Positions 52,585-63,543 are shown, counted from the first letter of the stretch. The stretch: DNA of 64,000 nucleotides from Nocardioides marmorisolisilvae (GCF_003725775.1 NZ_RJSG01000001.1:402746-466745); one strand, 5' to 3'. The notes: generated by a model not told the origin, from the letters alone. Made by a program: numbers and translations.

Positions 52585-53811
52585 CTAGAGGGCAGATTTG
52601 CCCGTTTCGGTGCTGTCGATCTCGTCCAGGACCGTGATCCGCCTCGGTACGCCGTACTCGGGCAGGCGGGCGGCGCACCAGCGGGTCAGCTCGGCGAGCA
52701 GCTCCGGGCTCTGCTCGAAGCCCTCGGCGAGCACCACGTCGGCGACCACGAGGCTGCCGACCAGGGGCGACTTCCGGCCGCGGACGCGAGCCCAGGCCAC
52801 CGCCGGGTGCTTCTGGAGCTCGCCGCGGACCACGCCCGCCGAGACCTTGGCACCGCCGACGTTGATCTCGTCGCTGTTCACCCGGCCGGTGATCACCACG
52901 CGCGCCTCCTCGATCACCACGGCATCGCCGGTGGGGACCGCCCCCTCCAGTCCCGCTCCGTGGTGCGGCGAGGCGATCACCAGCTCGCCGTCCCGCACCG
53001 CGAGCCGCGGTCGGTCGGGGTCGTCGCGCTCGAGCCACTCCACCGGGAAGCCGGCCCGACCGTCGTGCACGACGATCGAGGCGCCGAGCTCCGAGGACGC
53101 GTAGATCCAGGAGATCCGGGCCTCCGGGAAGACGGCGCGCAGCTTGTCGAGCACCGCCTGGTCGACCGGCTCGCCACCCAGGGTGATCTGCTCGAACGGC
53201 ACCTCGGCGAGCCGGTCCTTCTGCGTCATCAGGGTCTGCCGCCAGAAGGTCGGGGTGCCCGAGGCTGCGGTGACCCGGTGGCGCACGGCCGCCTCGACCC
53301 ACCCGTCCAGCGAGGTCGGGTCGACGACGACGAGGTCCTGGCCGGGCGAGCCCAGCGCGAGGGTGACGACCTGCCACCAGGCGTAGGTACCGGGCGAGTA
53401 CGGGCACAGCCACCGCCGGGGAGCGAGGTCACCGGACACCGTGGTGAGCGAGGCGAGGGTGTGGCCGATCCGCTTCGGTCGGCCGGTGGAACCGGAGGTG
53501 AGCAGCCACAGCCGGTCGGCCTCCGGGTCGCGCGGCGCCGTCGATGGCGTGACGGAACCGTCCTCGACGATGGCGAGCCCGGCCGCGAGCAGCTCGGCGC
53601 GCAGGTTCTCCTCCATCCGCCCCTGGGCGACCAGCACCAGCTCGGCCCCGGTCAGCGCGTGCGCCCGGGCCCAGGAGAGCGCCTCGAAGGAAGAGCCGAC
53701 CACGACCGCCGCGGGCGCCGGGATCTCGCGGCCCGGGAGCTCGGACCAGATCAGTTCCGACCCGGTGGCGACGTCGATCAGCCGGTTGCTCTCGACGGCG
53801 GAGGCGCTCAT
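52585..53811 (-). CDS. short AMP-binding acyl-CoA synthetase, MenE-like
   Basis: 408 residues, about 100 fewer than usual ANL ligases; the N-terminal subdomain is reduced. The phosphate loop is LWLLTSGSTGRPKRIGHT at about residue 110, the hinge VITGRVNSDEINVGGAKVSAG, and the C-terminal Lys in STETGKSAL. It could be an O-succinylbenzoate or other aryl/acyl-CoA ligase; no menaquinone gene is adjacent. TAATCT eight bases before the ATG may be its -10. It lies after the osmoprotectant operon, separated by a terminator stem. Confidence 0.78.
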   Translation of the reverse strand: MSASAVESNRLIDVATGSELIWSELPGREIPAPAAVVVGSSFEALSWARAHALTGAELVLVAQGRMEENLRAELLAAGLAIVEDGSVTPSTAPRDPEADRLWLLTSGSTGRPKRIGHTLASLTTVSGDLAPRRWLCPYSPGTYAWWQVVTLALGSPGQDLVVVDPTSLDGWVEAAVRHRVTAASGTPTFWRQTLMTQKDRLAEVPFEQITLGGEPVDQAVLDKLRAVFPEARISWIYASSELGASIVVHDGRAGFPVEWLERDDPDRPRLAVRDGELVIASPHHGAGLEGAVPTGDAVVIEEARVVITGRVNSDEINVGGAKVSAGVVRGELQKHPAVAWARVRGRKSPLVGSLVVADVVLAEGFEQSPELLAELTRWCAARLPEYGVPRRITVLDEIDSTETGKSAL

Positions 53812-53844
53812 GGAGCGCGAGATTACCCGCCCCCGGGACGCACC

Positions 53845-53876
53845 GTGCCCCCGGCCGGAGAACCGACCGGGGGCAC
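53845..53876 (-). terminator. stem-loop after the osmoprotectant-binding protein gene
   Basis: Fourteen-base arms beginning GTGCCCCCGG pair with one mismatch around loop AGAA. On the minus strand it follows the binding-protein stop by 55 bases and precedes the acyl-CoA synthetase start by 34. No T-tract. Confidence 0.6.
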
Positions 53877-53931
53877 AGTCACGGGATCAGACGAGGCCCC
53901 ACCCCCGGCACGAAGGTGGAGACGGTCGCCG

Positions 53932-54873
53932 CTAGATGAGTCCCTTGGCCTTCAGGTAGGCGTCGGCGACGTCAGCCGCCTTCTCCCGACCCACGGAGAC
54001 CTGGGTGATCATCGCTGCCAGGTCGTCGGTGGTGAGCACCTCGGACAGCGAGTTCAGTGCAGCGACCGCTTCCTGGTGGCCCTTGAGCCAGGCCGTGTTC
54101 GCGATCGGGACCAGGTTCTCGGCGTTCTGCAGACCCTTGTCGTCCTCGAGCAGGACCAGGCCGGCGCTGGCCAGGGTTCCGTCGCTGGTGCCGACCTGGC
54201 CGAGCTGGGTCGCCCCGCTCTTGAGGTCCGCCTTGGTCTCGTCGGTGCCGAAGCCGGTCGGGACCACCGAGCTGATCTTCAGGCCGTAGGTCTTCTCCAG
54301 GCCGATCTTGCAGTCCGGGCGCTTGTCGCAGTCCGGCGCGGCACCGAGCTTGATGCTCTTGCCGAGCGCGGCCAGGTCGCTGAGCGTCTTGAGGTTGTTC
54401 TCGTCGGCGAACTTCTTGGTCACCGCGAACGCGTTGGCGTCCTGCGCCTGGGCCGGCTTGAGCGGCGTCATCCCGTACTTGTTGGCGAGCTGGGTCAGCT
54501 CGAGCAGGGTGGCGGCCGCGTCGTGGGAGGCCACGACCTTGGCGTCGTCACCGTTGGCCTTGCGGTTCAGGGCCTCGGTCATCGACGACAGGTAGTCGGT
54601 CGAGACCTGCACGGTGCCCTTCTGGAGCGGGTCGAGGTAGAGGTCGCGACCGCCGAGCTCCTTCACCGAGGCGTTGAAGCCGGCGTGGTCCAGCAGGCCC
54701 TTGTAGAGCTCGGCCATGATGTCGGCCTCGGGGAACTTCTGGCCGACGATGGTCACCGACCCGAGGTCCTTCCCGGAGCTCTTGTCGTCGCTGCTGCTGC
54801 CGCACCCGGCCGCGAGCAGCGCCAACGGCACCACCAGGCCGAACGAGAGCCGTCGTACGAGCTTGTTGTTCAT
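53932..54873 (-). CDS. osmoprotectant ABC transporter substrate-binding lipoprotein
   Basis: 313 residues of the OpuAC/ProX family. Lipoprotein signal with lipobox LAAGC at Cys24. Then VTIVGQKFPEADIMAELY, GGRDLYLDPLQKGTVQ and YLSSMTEAL, which shape the quaternary-amine site. It captures glycine betaine, choline or similar solutes outside. Two Cys (PDCDKRPDC) may form a disulfide. It comes after both permease genes, 137 bases away, with a possible own -10 at 54974-54979. Confidence 0.87.
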   Translation of the reverse strand: MNNKLVRRLSFGLVVPLALLAAGCGSSSDDKSSGKDLGSVTIVGQKFPEADIMAELYKGLLDHAGFNASVKELGGRDLYLDPLQKGTVQVSTDYLSSMTEALNRKANGDDAKVVASHDAAATLLELTQLANKYGMTPLKPAQAQDANAFAVTKKFADENNLKTLSDLAALGKSIKLGAAPDCDKRPDCKIGLEKTYGLKISSVVPTGFGTDETKADLKSGATQLGQVGTSDGTLASAGLVLLEDDKGLQNAENLVPIANTAWLKGHQEAVAALNSLSEVLTTDDLAAMITQVSVGREKAADVADAYLKAKGLI

Positions 54874-54973
54874 GTCTCCGCCTTCTGTGTCCCGCAGCCC
54901 CCACGGGTCTGCGCGTGTCCGGCAGGCCTGCTCGCATCCGGAGGGAGGACCGGCGCGCGTGCCCGCGTCCACG

Positions 54974-54979
54974 ACCCTA
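54974..54979 (-). promoter_or_regulatory. possible -10 TAGGGT for the binding-protein gene
   Basis: TAGGGT on the minus strand 101 bases before the lipoprotein ATG, inside the 137-base gap. A good -35 is not apparent, so this is weak. Confidence 0.3.
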
Positions 54980-55010
54980 GGACATGGCGCGGACAGAACC
55001 GAGGCTGAAA

Positions 55011-55694
55011 TCAGACCGTTACCCGCGGGCGAGGGTCGACCGCCCGCTGCAGACCGAGGAAGCCGATCTCCATCAGCAGCGCGAAGAAGGCCACGATCAG
55101 GGAGCCGGAGACGACCTCGGCGGTCTGGTTGTTGGCATAGCCGCGGGTGATGATGTTGCCCAGTCCAGGCCCGGCCACCAGCGCCGCGATGGTCGCCGTG
55201 GCCCACACCTGGACGAAGGCCAGGCGCAGCCCGGAGACGATCAGCGGCGCGGCCAGCGGCAGCTCGACCCGGCGCAGCAGCGTCGTCTCGGACATCCCCA
55301 TACCGCGGGCCGCCTCGACGACGTCGGGGTCGACCTCGATCATCGCCGTGTAGGTCGCGGTCACGATCGGTGGCAGGGCGAACAGCGCCAGCGTGACGAG
55401 GGTGGCCAGACCCGATCGTCCGTAAGGACCGAGGTAGGAGTTGCCGAAGACGCTGAGCGAGAACAGCGCGAGCAGCGCGACGATCGGGACCGCGCGCCCG
55501 ATGTTGGTCAGGTTGATCACCAGGATCCCGCCGCGGTGCCGGTGCCCGAGCCAGAGCGCGAGCGGGAACCCGACGGCGATCGCGATCAGCACCGAGGTCA
55601 GCGTCAGCAGCACGTGCTGGCCCAGCAGCACCGGGACTCCGTAGTCGCCGTGCCAGTGCTCGGAGCTCCGGAACCAGTCGATGACGCCGTTCAC
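55011..55694 (-). CDS. osmoprotectant ABC transporter permease
   Basis: 227 residues with five or six helices and the permease coupling motif EAARGMGMSETTLLRRVELP followed by AAPLIVSGLRLA. GTG 55694 overlaps the stop of the other permease as GTGA. The short N-terminal periplasmic part HWHGDYGVPVLLGQH is typical of OpuCB-like proteins. Confidence 0.87.
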   Translation of the reverse strand: MNGVIDWFRSSEHWHGDYGVPVLLGQHVLLTLTSVLIAIAVGFPLALWLGHRHRGGILVINLTNIGRAVPIVALLALFSLSVFGNSYLGPYGRSGLATLVTLALFALPPIVTATYTAMIEVDPDVVEAARGMGMSETTLLRRVELPLAAPLIVSGLRLAFVQVWATATIAALVAGPGLGNIITRGYANNQTAEVVSGSLIVAFFALLMEIGFLGLQRAVDPRPRVTV

Positions 55695-56395
55695 GCCGCC
55701 ACCGCCCGTCGGCGAGGTTTCCGCGCCCACGGCGTCAGCAGTCGCTGGCTGATCACCAGGATCACGTCGAGGGTGACCGCCAGCGCCACGCACAGCACGC
55801 TGCCGGCCAGTACCTGCGCCTTGAAGGTGGCGTCCTCGAGGATCAGGTCGCCCAGGCCGCCGTAGTCGAGGATCGACCCGACGGTGGTGAGCGCGACGGC
55901 CGAGACGGTGGCCACCCGCAGTCCCGCCATGAACGCGGGCAGCGCCAGCGGGATCTCGACCCGCAGCAGCATCCGGCGACCGTCGTAGCCGATCCCGGTC
56001 GCCGCCTCCCTGACCTCGGCCGGCACCGCGTCCAGGCCGTCCAGGATCGCGCGCACCAGGACGGTCAGCGAGTAGAGGCCCAGACCGATCAGCACCGTGC
56101 GGCGCCCCAGACCGGTGAACGGGACGAGCAACGAGAACAGCGCCAGGGAGGGGATCGAGTAGATCGCCGTGGTCGAGCCGACGATGATTCCCTCGAGCTT
56201 TCGGTAGCGTCGAGCCAGCAGCGCCAGCGGGATCGCCAGCACCAGGCCCAGGGCCACCGAGGCGACCACGATCCCCAGGTGCTGGAGGAGCGCGGACTCG
56301 AGCTCGTGGGATCGCGTGGAGTAGTACCGCCCGCAGATCCACTCGTTGCGGGTCAGGCAGTTGTCCGGGAAGGCAGGATCGGCCAGTGGGACCAC
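55691..56395 (-). CDS. osmoprotectant ABC transporter permease
   Basis: 234 residues, paralogous to the next permease: EAATGIGYDGRRMLLRVEIP is the coupling motif. A loop with two cysteines (NCLTRNEWICG) precedes the first helix, so the GTG at 56395 is a likely start even though only 14 bases separate it from the divergent ATPase start. First gene of the minus-strand run. Confidence 0.86.
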   Translation of the reverse strand: MVPLADPAFPDNCLTRNEWICGRYYSTRSHELESALLQHLGIVVASVALGLVLAIPLALLARRYRKLEGIIVGSTTAIYSIPSLALFSLLVPFTGLGRRTVLIGLGLYSLTVLVRAILDGLDAVPAEVREAATGIGYDGRRMLLRVEIPLALPAFMAGLRVATVSAVALTTVGSILDYGGLGDLILEDATFKAQVLAGSVLCVALAVTLDVILVISQRLLTPWARKPRRRAVAA

Positions 56396-56409
56396 GAGAC
56401 GAACCTAGC

Positions 56410-57384
56410 GTGATCAGGCTCGAAGGTGTCGCCAAGACCTACGAGGACGGCACGGTCGCCGTCACCGGCCTGGACCTCGACGTCCCCGCGAACACCCTGG
56501 TGACGCTGGTCGGACCGTCGGGCTGCGGCAAGTCCACGATCCTGAAGATGGTCAACCGGCTGATCGAACCGACCGCGGGCCGGATCTACCTGGACGGCAC
56601 CGACGTCACCGACGCCGACCCGGTCCAGCTGCGCCGCGGGATCGGCTACGTCATCCAACAGGTCGGGCTGTTCCCGCACCAGGACATCGCCACCAACGTC
56701 GCGACGGTGCCGAGCCTGCTGGGCTGGGACAAGAAGAAGGCACGCGCCCGGGCGCTCGAGCTGCTCGACCTCGTCGGCCTCGACCCGGCGCAGTTCGCCA
56801 AGCGTTACCCCCACCAGCTGTCCGGCGGCCAGCGCCAGCGGGTCGGTGTCGCGCGGGCCCTCGCCGCCGATCCACCGGTGCTGCTGATGGACGAGCCGTT
56901 CGGAGCGGTCGACCCGATCGTCCGCGCCCGGTTGCAGGACGAGTTCCTGCGGCTCCAGCGCGAGCTCGGCAAGACGGTGCTGATGGTGACCCACGACATC
57001 GACGAGGCCGTGAAGATGGGCGACCGGGTGGCGGTCCTCGCCGGCGGTGGTCGGCTGGCTCAGTACGACGCACCGGCGGCGGTGCTCGGTGCACCCGCGG
57101 ACGACTTCGTCGCCGAGTTCGTCGGCGGCCGGCGCGGGGTGCGCCGGCTCTCGGTGACCAGGATCGACCCGGCCCGGCTCGAGTCGATGGACGGGATCGC
57201 GGCCGCGGACCTGGCCGGCACGCTCGACGTCGGATCCACCCTGGAGGACGCGCTGGCCCTGCTGCTGCGCGAGGACAAGGCGATGATCGGGGTCACCGAC
57301 GGACCGCGGTTCCTGGGCGTGCTGACGCCGAACGGCATCCACGCGATGCTGCGCGCGGACGTGAACGCACCGCCCGCGGACTGA
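56410..57384 (+). CDS. osmoprotectant ABC transporter ATP-binding protein
   Basis: 324 residues from GTG 56410 (VIRLEGV, as homologues begin); the frame allows 56386. Walker A GPSGCGKST, signature LSGGQRQRV, Walker B VLLMDEPFGAVD, switch HD in VTHDIDEAVKMGD. A single CBS-like segment is at the C-terminus (STLEDALALLLREDKAMIGVTD). It is on the opposite strand from the permeases and binding protein, which is unusual for this family. Its stop abuts a convergent gene (TGATCA). Confidence 0.9.
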   Translation: MIRLEGVAKTYEDGTVAVTGLDLDVPANTLVTLVGPSGCGKSTILKMVNRLIEPTAGRIYLDGTDVTDADPVQLRRGIGYVIQQVGLFPHQDIATNVATVPSLLGWDKKKARARALELLDLVGLDPAQFAKRYPHQLSGGQRQRVGVARALAADPPVLLMDEPFGAVDPIVRARLQDEFLRLQRELGKTVLMVTHDIDEAVKMGDRVAVLAGGGRLAQYDAPAAVLGAPADDFVAEFVGGRRGVRRLSVTRIDPARLESMDGIAAADLAGTLDVGSTLEDALALLLREDKAMIGVTDGPRFLGVLTPNGIHAMLRADVNAPPAD

Positions 57385-57951
57385 TCAGGCGAGCTTGGCC
57401 TCTTCGGCCGCGTGCTTGCCCGCGGCCTCGGCGATCTTCTCGTCGAACGCGACCAGGTCCTCGACGATGTCCTCGGCCCGGAGCATCTCGATCGAGCGCT
57501 CCAGCTCGGCGACGCGGACCATCGCCGCTGCGTGCGCCGACTCGGCGGTCTCGGCCCGCAGCTGGGCCGCTGCGGTCTCCCGCTGCGCCTGCACCATCGC
57601 GCCCTGGTACTCGTGCAGGGTCTGGTTCGACTCCGCCAGCCGCTCGGTCATCGCGGTGGTGAACTCTGCGTGCTCGGCGGCGCGCTGGGAGAACAGGCTC
57701 TTGTAGGCGGTCGCGGTGGCGGCGCGGTCGGTCGCGTTCTCGCGACGCGACTGCAGCACCTCGGTCCACACGATCCGGACGGACGCCCACCCCAGGACCA
57801 CGGCGGCCACGGCGGCTGCGGAGAGCAGCGCCGGCGACTGGGTCGGGAGAGCAGCGATGACGGCGGCCGTGGCCACCGCGAGCAGGGAGACCGCGACCGT
57901 GACGCGGACACTGCGTTGCCGACGACGCGCTGAGGTGCGGTTCCTGGCCAT
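57385..57951 (-). CDS. hypothetical membrane protein with coiled coil
   Basis: 188 residues; not recognised. Basic N-terminus, two adjacent hydrophobic helices (VTVAVSLLAVATAAVIAAL and LLSAAAVAAVVLGWASVRI), then about 100 residues of heptad-like helix rich in Ala, Glu and Arg (ERLAESNQTLHEYQGAM, AAAMVRVAELERSIEML). It would present a cytoplasmic coiled coil. TACCCT lies six bases before the ATG, so it is probably leaderless. It stands at the end of the folate/ftsH run, 17 bases after the DUF3180 stop. Confidence 0.72.
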   Translation of the reverse strand: MARNRTSARRRQRSVRVTVAVSLLAVATAAVIAALPTQSPALLSAAAVAAVVLGWASVRIVWTEVLQSRRENATDRAATATAYKSLFSQRAAEHAEFTTAMTERLAESNQTLHEYQGAMVQAQRETAAAQLRAETAESAHAAAMVRVAELERSIEMLRAEDIVEDLVAFDEKIAEAAGKHAAEEAKLA

Positions 57952-57957
57952 GCAGCC

Positions 57958-57963
57958 AGGGTA
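57958..57963 (-). promoter_or_regulatory. -10 element TACCCT of the coiled-coil gene (leaderless)
   Basis: On the minus strand TACCCT ends six bases before ATG 57951. It lies in the short gap after the DUF3180 gene. Confidence 0.45.
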
Positions 57964-57968
57964 AGTCG

Positions 57969-58472
57969 CTACCGATCTGCCGGAGGGACGCGACACGCGT
58001 GCTCGAGTGCGAGCCCCGCGGCCAGCCCGAGGGCTGCTCCGACGGCCCCGAACAGCGCGCGCAGGATCATCCGGTCCGCGCTCTCGCCGTCCACCCCGAG
58101 CACCGAGACCGCGGCACCGAGGTAGCCGCCGAGCGCCAGCGCTGCGAGTCGGTCCATGGTCTTGCCGAGCACCAGCCGGGTCAGACCCTGCTGCGGGCTG
58201 AGCAGGGCCCGGTCCCGCTGCACCGTGCGCCAGGTCAGGTACGCCGTCGCGGCGGTCACCGCGACCAGGAACCAGGTCACCCCGACGGCCAGCCAGGAGA
58301 TCATCGGCGTCGGGGACCCGTGCCGGATCGCGACCCCGCGGACCGCCCAACCCACGAACAGACCCACGAGGCCGAGCACCACCAGCGGGCCCGGCCCGGT
58401 CGTGCCGACGGTGCCGGTCGGCTCCGGGTCCTGCTCCGGTCGCTGGACCGGAGGCGGTACGTCGCGCGTCAC
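57969..58472 (-). CDS. DUF3180 family membrane protein
   Basis: 167 residues with four hydrophobic segments (LVVLGLVGLFVGWAVRG, WLAVGVTWFLVAVTAATAYL, LALGGYLGAAVSVLGV, ALFGAVGAALGLAAGLALE). This protein lies after folK in most actinobacteria (Rv3605c). Function unknown. GTG 58472 is preferred; the frame extends into folK. It starts 10 bases after the folK stop. Confidence 0.85.
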   Translation of the reverse strand: MTRDVPPPVQRPEQDPEPTGTVGTTGPGPLVVLGLVGLFVGWAVRGVAIRHGSPTPMISWLAVGVTWFLVAVTAATAYLTWRTVQRDRALLSPQQGLTRLVLGKTMDRLAALALGGYLGAAVSVLGVDGESADRMILRALFGAVGAALGLAAGLALEHACRVPPADR

Positions 58473-58482
58473 GAGGGGTTGT

Positions 58483-59049
58483 CTACTGGACCTCGAGCGC
58501 GAGGTCGTCGCGACGCTCGACCCCGTCCCGGCCGGTCTTCTCCAGCAGCTCGGCAACGGTGCCGTAGCCGGGGATCTCGGCGTCCGGCTCCAGGTCGTGC
58601 CAGGGCACCAGCACGAACGCACGCTCGGCGGCACGCGGGTGCGGCAGCTTGAGGTGCTCGTCGTCGGCGTGCCGGTCGCCGACCACGATCAGGTCGACGT
58701 CGAGGGTCCGCGGCGCGTTGGTCTCCCCGCGCTCGCGCCCGTACGCCGCCTCGACGGCCAGGGCCCGCTCGAGCAGGGTGCGCGCGGACAGCGTGGTGTC
58801 CAGCGTGATCACCGCGTTGAGGAAGTTCTCGGACCCCTCGGGTGCGTCCACCGGCTCGGTCTCGTAGACCGCCGAGACGCCGGTGACCCAGACCTCGGGG
58901 GTGTCCGCGAGCGCGTCGACGGCGCCCTGGAGGTTGAACATCCGGTCGCCGAGGTTGGACCCCAGGGACAGCACGGCACGACGGATCGGGTGCATGTCTC
59001 CGGTGAGGGTGTCGGCGTCGATCACGGCAGGATTCGGGGACTCGGTCAT
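58483..59049 (-). CDS. folK: 2-amino-4-hydroxy-6-hydroxymethyldihydropteridine diphosphokinase
   Basis: 188 residues. Transfers pyrophosphate from ATP to hydroxymethyl-dihydropterin before FolP. Motifs: AVLSLGSNLGDRMFNLQ, ALAVEAAYGRERG and APRTLDVDLIVVGD. An N-terminal tail of about 25 residues precedes the domain. Its start overlaps the folB stop by four bases. Confidence 0.94.
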   Translation of the reverse strand: MTESPNPAVIDADTLTGDMHPIRRAVLSLGSNLGDRMFNLQGAVDALADTPEVWVTGVSAVYETEPVDAPEGSENFLNAVITLDTTLSARTLLERALAVEAAYGRERGETNAPRTLDVDLIVVGDRHADDEHLKLPHPRAAERAFVLVPWHDLEPDAEIPGYGTVAELLEKTGRDGVERRDDLALEVQ

Positions 59050-59405
59050 GCTCGGCTCCGTCTGATCGTCAGGGCGACGTCCGAGAACGTCGTCGTTATC
59101 GGGGCGTTCGGCTTGTGCACGGTGACCTCGACCCAGTCGACGTCGGCCTTGAGGCAGACGTCGGCGATCCGCTGGGCCAGCGTCTCGATCAGGTCGACCG
59201 GGTCGTTCTCGACCGCGGTTCGGACCTCGTCGACCAGCGTTCCGTAGTCGACGGTCAGCGCCAGGTCGTCCGCAGCGGCGGCCGGCCGCGTCTCGATCCC
59301 CAGCAGCAGGTCGATCACGAAGACCTGACCGTCGCGGCGCTCGAAGTCGAACACGCCGTGGTGCGCGTGGATCTCGATGCCGCGCACCGCCAGCTGGTCA
59401 GTCAC
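59046..59405 (-). CDS. folB: dihydroneopterin aldolase
   Basis: 119 residues. Splits dihydroneopterin. MTDQLAVRGIEIHAHHGVFDFER opens with the family's substrate loop (quoted in part: IEIHAHHGVFDFE), followed by VDYGTLVDEV and a conserved Lys in VTVHKPNAPI. Overlaps folP and folK by four bases at either end. Confidence 0.94.
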   Translation of the reverse strand: MTDQLAVRGIEIHAHHGVFDFERRDGQVFVIDLLLGIETRPAAAADDLALTVDYGTLVDEVRTAVENDPVDLIETLAQRIADVCLKADVDWVEVTVHKPNAPITTTFSDVALTIRRSRA

Positions 59406-60310
59406 TCGATGACCCTACCCGGGGCGTCCTGGGTGCCAAACGGGCGACCCTGCCAGCGTGAGACCACCCGGAGCGCGTCCACGGTGCCGCGCACCTGGTG
59501 CACCCGGACGGCCCAGACTCCCGCCAGGCCGGCGAGCGTGCTCAGGGCCACTCCGGCGTCCTCGCGCTGGTCCACCGGGCGCGGCTCGCCCTCCGCGTCG
59601 GCCAGCAGTGAACCGAGGAAGGACTTCCGGCTCGAGCCGACCAGGACCGGGAGGCCCAGCACATCCAGCGCGTCCAGGTGCTGGAGCAGCTCCCAGTTGT
59701 GGTCGGCGGTCTTGGCGAACCCGAGACCCGGGTCGACCGCGAGGCGCTCGGGCGCGATACCGGCGGTCAGTGCCGCCTCGACCCGGGCGGAGAGCTCGGC
59801 GCAGACCTCGCCGACGACGTCGGCGTAGGTGGCGCGCTGCTGCATCTCGGTCGCGTGCGCCCGCCAGTGCATGGCCAGGTAGGCGACCTCGTGGTCGGCG
59901 GCCACCGCCAGGATCTCCGGATCGGCGAGCCCGCCGGAGACGTCGTTGACCAACCGCGCACCGGCAGCGATCGCAGCGGCGGCGACCTCGGCGCGCATGG
60001 TGTCCACCGAGACCACGGCACCCTGGGCGGCGAGCTGCTCGATCACCGGGACCACCCGGGCCAGCTCCTCGGAGACCAGCGGCCGGGTGGCGCCGGGACG
60101 CGTCGACTCGCCGCCGATGTCGACCAGGTCGGCGCCCTCGGCGATCAGGGCGAGCCCGTGGGCCACGGCACGGTCGACCTCGTCGTACCGGCCGCCGTCG
60201 GAGAACGAGTCCGGGGTCACGTTGACCACGCCCATCACCAGCGGCCGATCGGCGCGCGGCAGCCCGTCGAGGTGACGCTGGGTCAGGCTCCGGGTCAGCG
60301 GGGTGGCCAC
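59402..60310 (-). CDS. folP: dihydropteroate synthase
   Basis: 302 residues from GTG 60310. Joins the pterin pyrophosphate and p-aminobenzoate; the target of sulfonamides. Motifs: MGVVNVTPDSFSDGG, GGESTRPGAT, NDVSGG, DPGLGFAKT, and VGSSRKSFLG. The frame is open further upstream into folE. Starts 12 bases after the folE stop. Confidence 0.95.
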   Translation of the reverse strand: MATPLTRSLTQRHLDGLPRADRPLVMGVVNVTPDSFSDGGRYDEVDRAVAHGLALIAEGADLVDIGGESTRPGATRPLVSEELARVVPVIEQLAAQGAVVSVDTMRAEVAAAAIAAGARLVNDVSGGLADPEILAVAADHEVAYLAMHWRAHATEMQQRATYADVVGEVCAELSARVEAALTAGIAPERLAVDPGLGFAKTADHNWELLQHLDALDVLGLPVLVGSSRKSFLGSLLADAEGEPRPVDQREDAGVALSTLAGLAGVWAVRVHQVRGTVDALRVVSRWQGRPFGTQDAPGRVIE

Positions 60311-60321
60311 TGCGCCGCTGC

Positions 60322-60929
60322 TTACCGGTGGGCCGCGTTGATCAGCGCCATCGCCTCGGAGCGCGTGGCGGCGTTGTGCATGATCCCGCGGACCGCGGAG
60401 GTGATGGTGCGCGCGCCGGCCTTGCGGACGCCGCGCATCGTCATGCAGAGGTGCTCGGCCTCGATCACCACGATCACGCCGCGCGCATCCAGGATCTCCA
60501 TCAGGGAGTCGGCGATCTGGGTGGTCAGCCGCTCCTGCACCTGCGGGCGCTTGGCGTAGACGTCGACCAGGCGGGCCAGCTTGGACAGCCCGGTGATCTT
60601 GCCGGACTCGGCCGGGATGTAGCCGACGTGCGCGACCCCGGTGAACGGCACCAGGTGGTGCTCGCACATCGACCAGAGCTCGATGTCGCGGACCAGGACC
60701 ATCTCGTCGTGGCCGAGGTCGAACGTCGTGGTGAGCACGTCCTCGGCGGTCTTGCGCAGGCCGCCGGTCAGCTCCTCGTAGGCCCGGGCAACCCGCGCCG
60801 GGGTGTCGCGCAGACCTTCGCGGTCCGGATCCTCACCGATCGCGATCAGCAGCTCGCGGACGGCGGCGGCAGCCCGGTCGTGGTCGAACGGTCCGGCGGG
60901 CTTCCCGTCGGTGCTGACCGGTCCGATGT

Positions 60930-60933
<4 letters not shown>
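60322..60933 (-). CDS. folE: GTP cyclohydrolase I
   Basis: 203 residues. First step of folate synthesis from GTP. Zinc and catalytic residues are in [35 protein letters not shown] and [11 protein letters not shown] follow. Start overlaps the ftsH stop by four bases. Confidence 0.95.
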
Positions 60934-62939
<2,006 letters not shown>

Positions 62940-62975
62940 ACTCTCAGGTCGCCCCAGGGGGCGCGCCGGGAGTGC

Positions 62976-63527
62976 TCAGGAATAGACGTGCGGGGCCAGC
63001 GTGCCGATGTCGCGCAGGTTCCGGTACCGCTCCTGGTAGTCCAGGCCGTACCCGACGACGAACTCGTTCGGGATCTCCCAGCCGACGTACTTCACCGGAA
63101 CATCCATCTGGGAGGCCTCAGGCTTGCGCAGCAGCGTGCAGATCTCCAGCGAGGCCGGGTTGCGCGAGGCGAGGTTCGAGATCAGCCAGGACAGCGTCAG
63201 GCCGGTGTCGATGATCTCGTCCACGACGACGACGTGCCGGTTGGTGATGTCGGTGTCGAGATCCTTGAGGATCCGCACCACGCCGGAGGACTTGGTCCCC
63301 GAGCCGTAGGAGGAGACCGCCATCCAGTCCATCTCGACGTGCCGGTTCAGGGCGCGGGCCAGGTCGGCCATCACCATCACGGCTCCGCGCAGGATGCCGA
63401 CGATCAGGATGTCCTTGCCGGCGTAGTCGTTCTCGATCTCCTTGGCCAGCTCGCGGAGCTTGTCCTGGATCTGCGCCTCGGTGAAGAGGACGTTGACGAG
63501 GTCGGCTTCGACGTCGGCGGATTCCAT
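62976..63527 (-). CDS. hpt: hypoxanthine phosphoribosyltransferase
   Basis: 183 residues. Salvages hypoxanthine and guanine with PRPP. PRPP motif [14 protein letters not shown], loop [11 protein letters not shown], and the purine-contact [19 protein letters not shown] (part: [13 protein letters not shown]). ATG 63527 fits homologues; the frame extends to 63587. CAGGCT six bases ahead may be its -10. tilS, its usual upstream neighbour, is absent; a divergent monooxygenase is there instead. Confidence 0.95.
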   Translation of the reverse strand: MESADVEADLVNVLFTEAQIQDKLRELAKEIENDYAGKDILIVGILRGAVMVMADLARALNRHVEMDWMAVSSYGSGTKSSGVVRILKDLDTDITNRHVVVVDEIIDTGLTLSWLISNLASRNPASLEICTLLRKPEASQMDVPVKYVGWEIPNEFVVGYGLDYQERYRNLRDIGTLAPHVYS

Positions 63528-63543
63528 GCCCGAAGCCTGCCAT

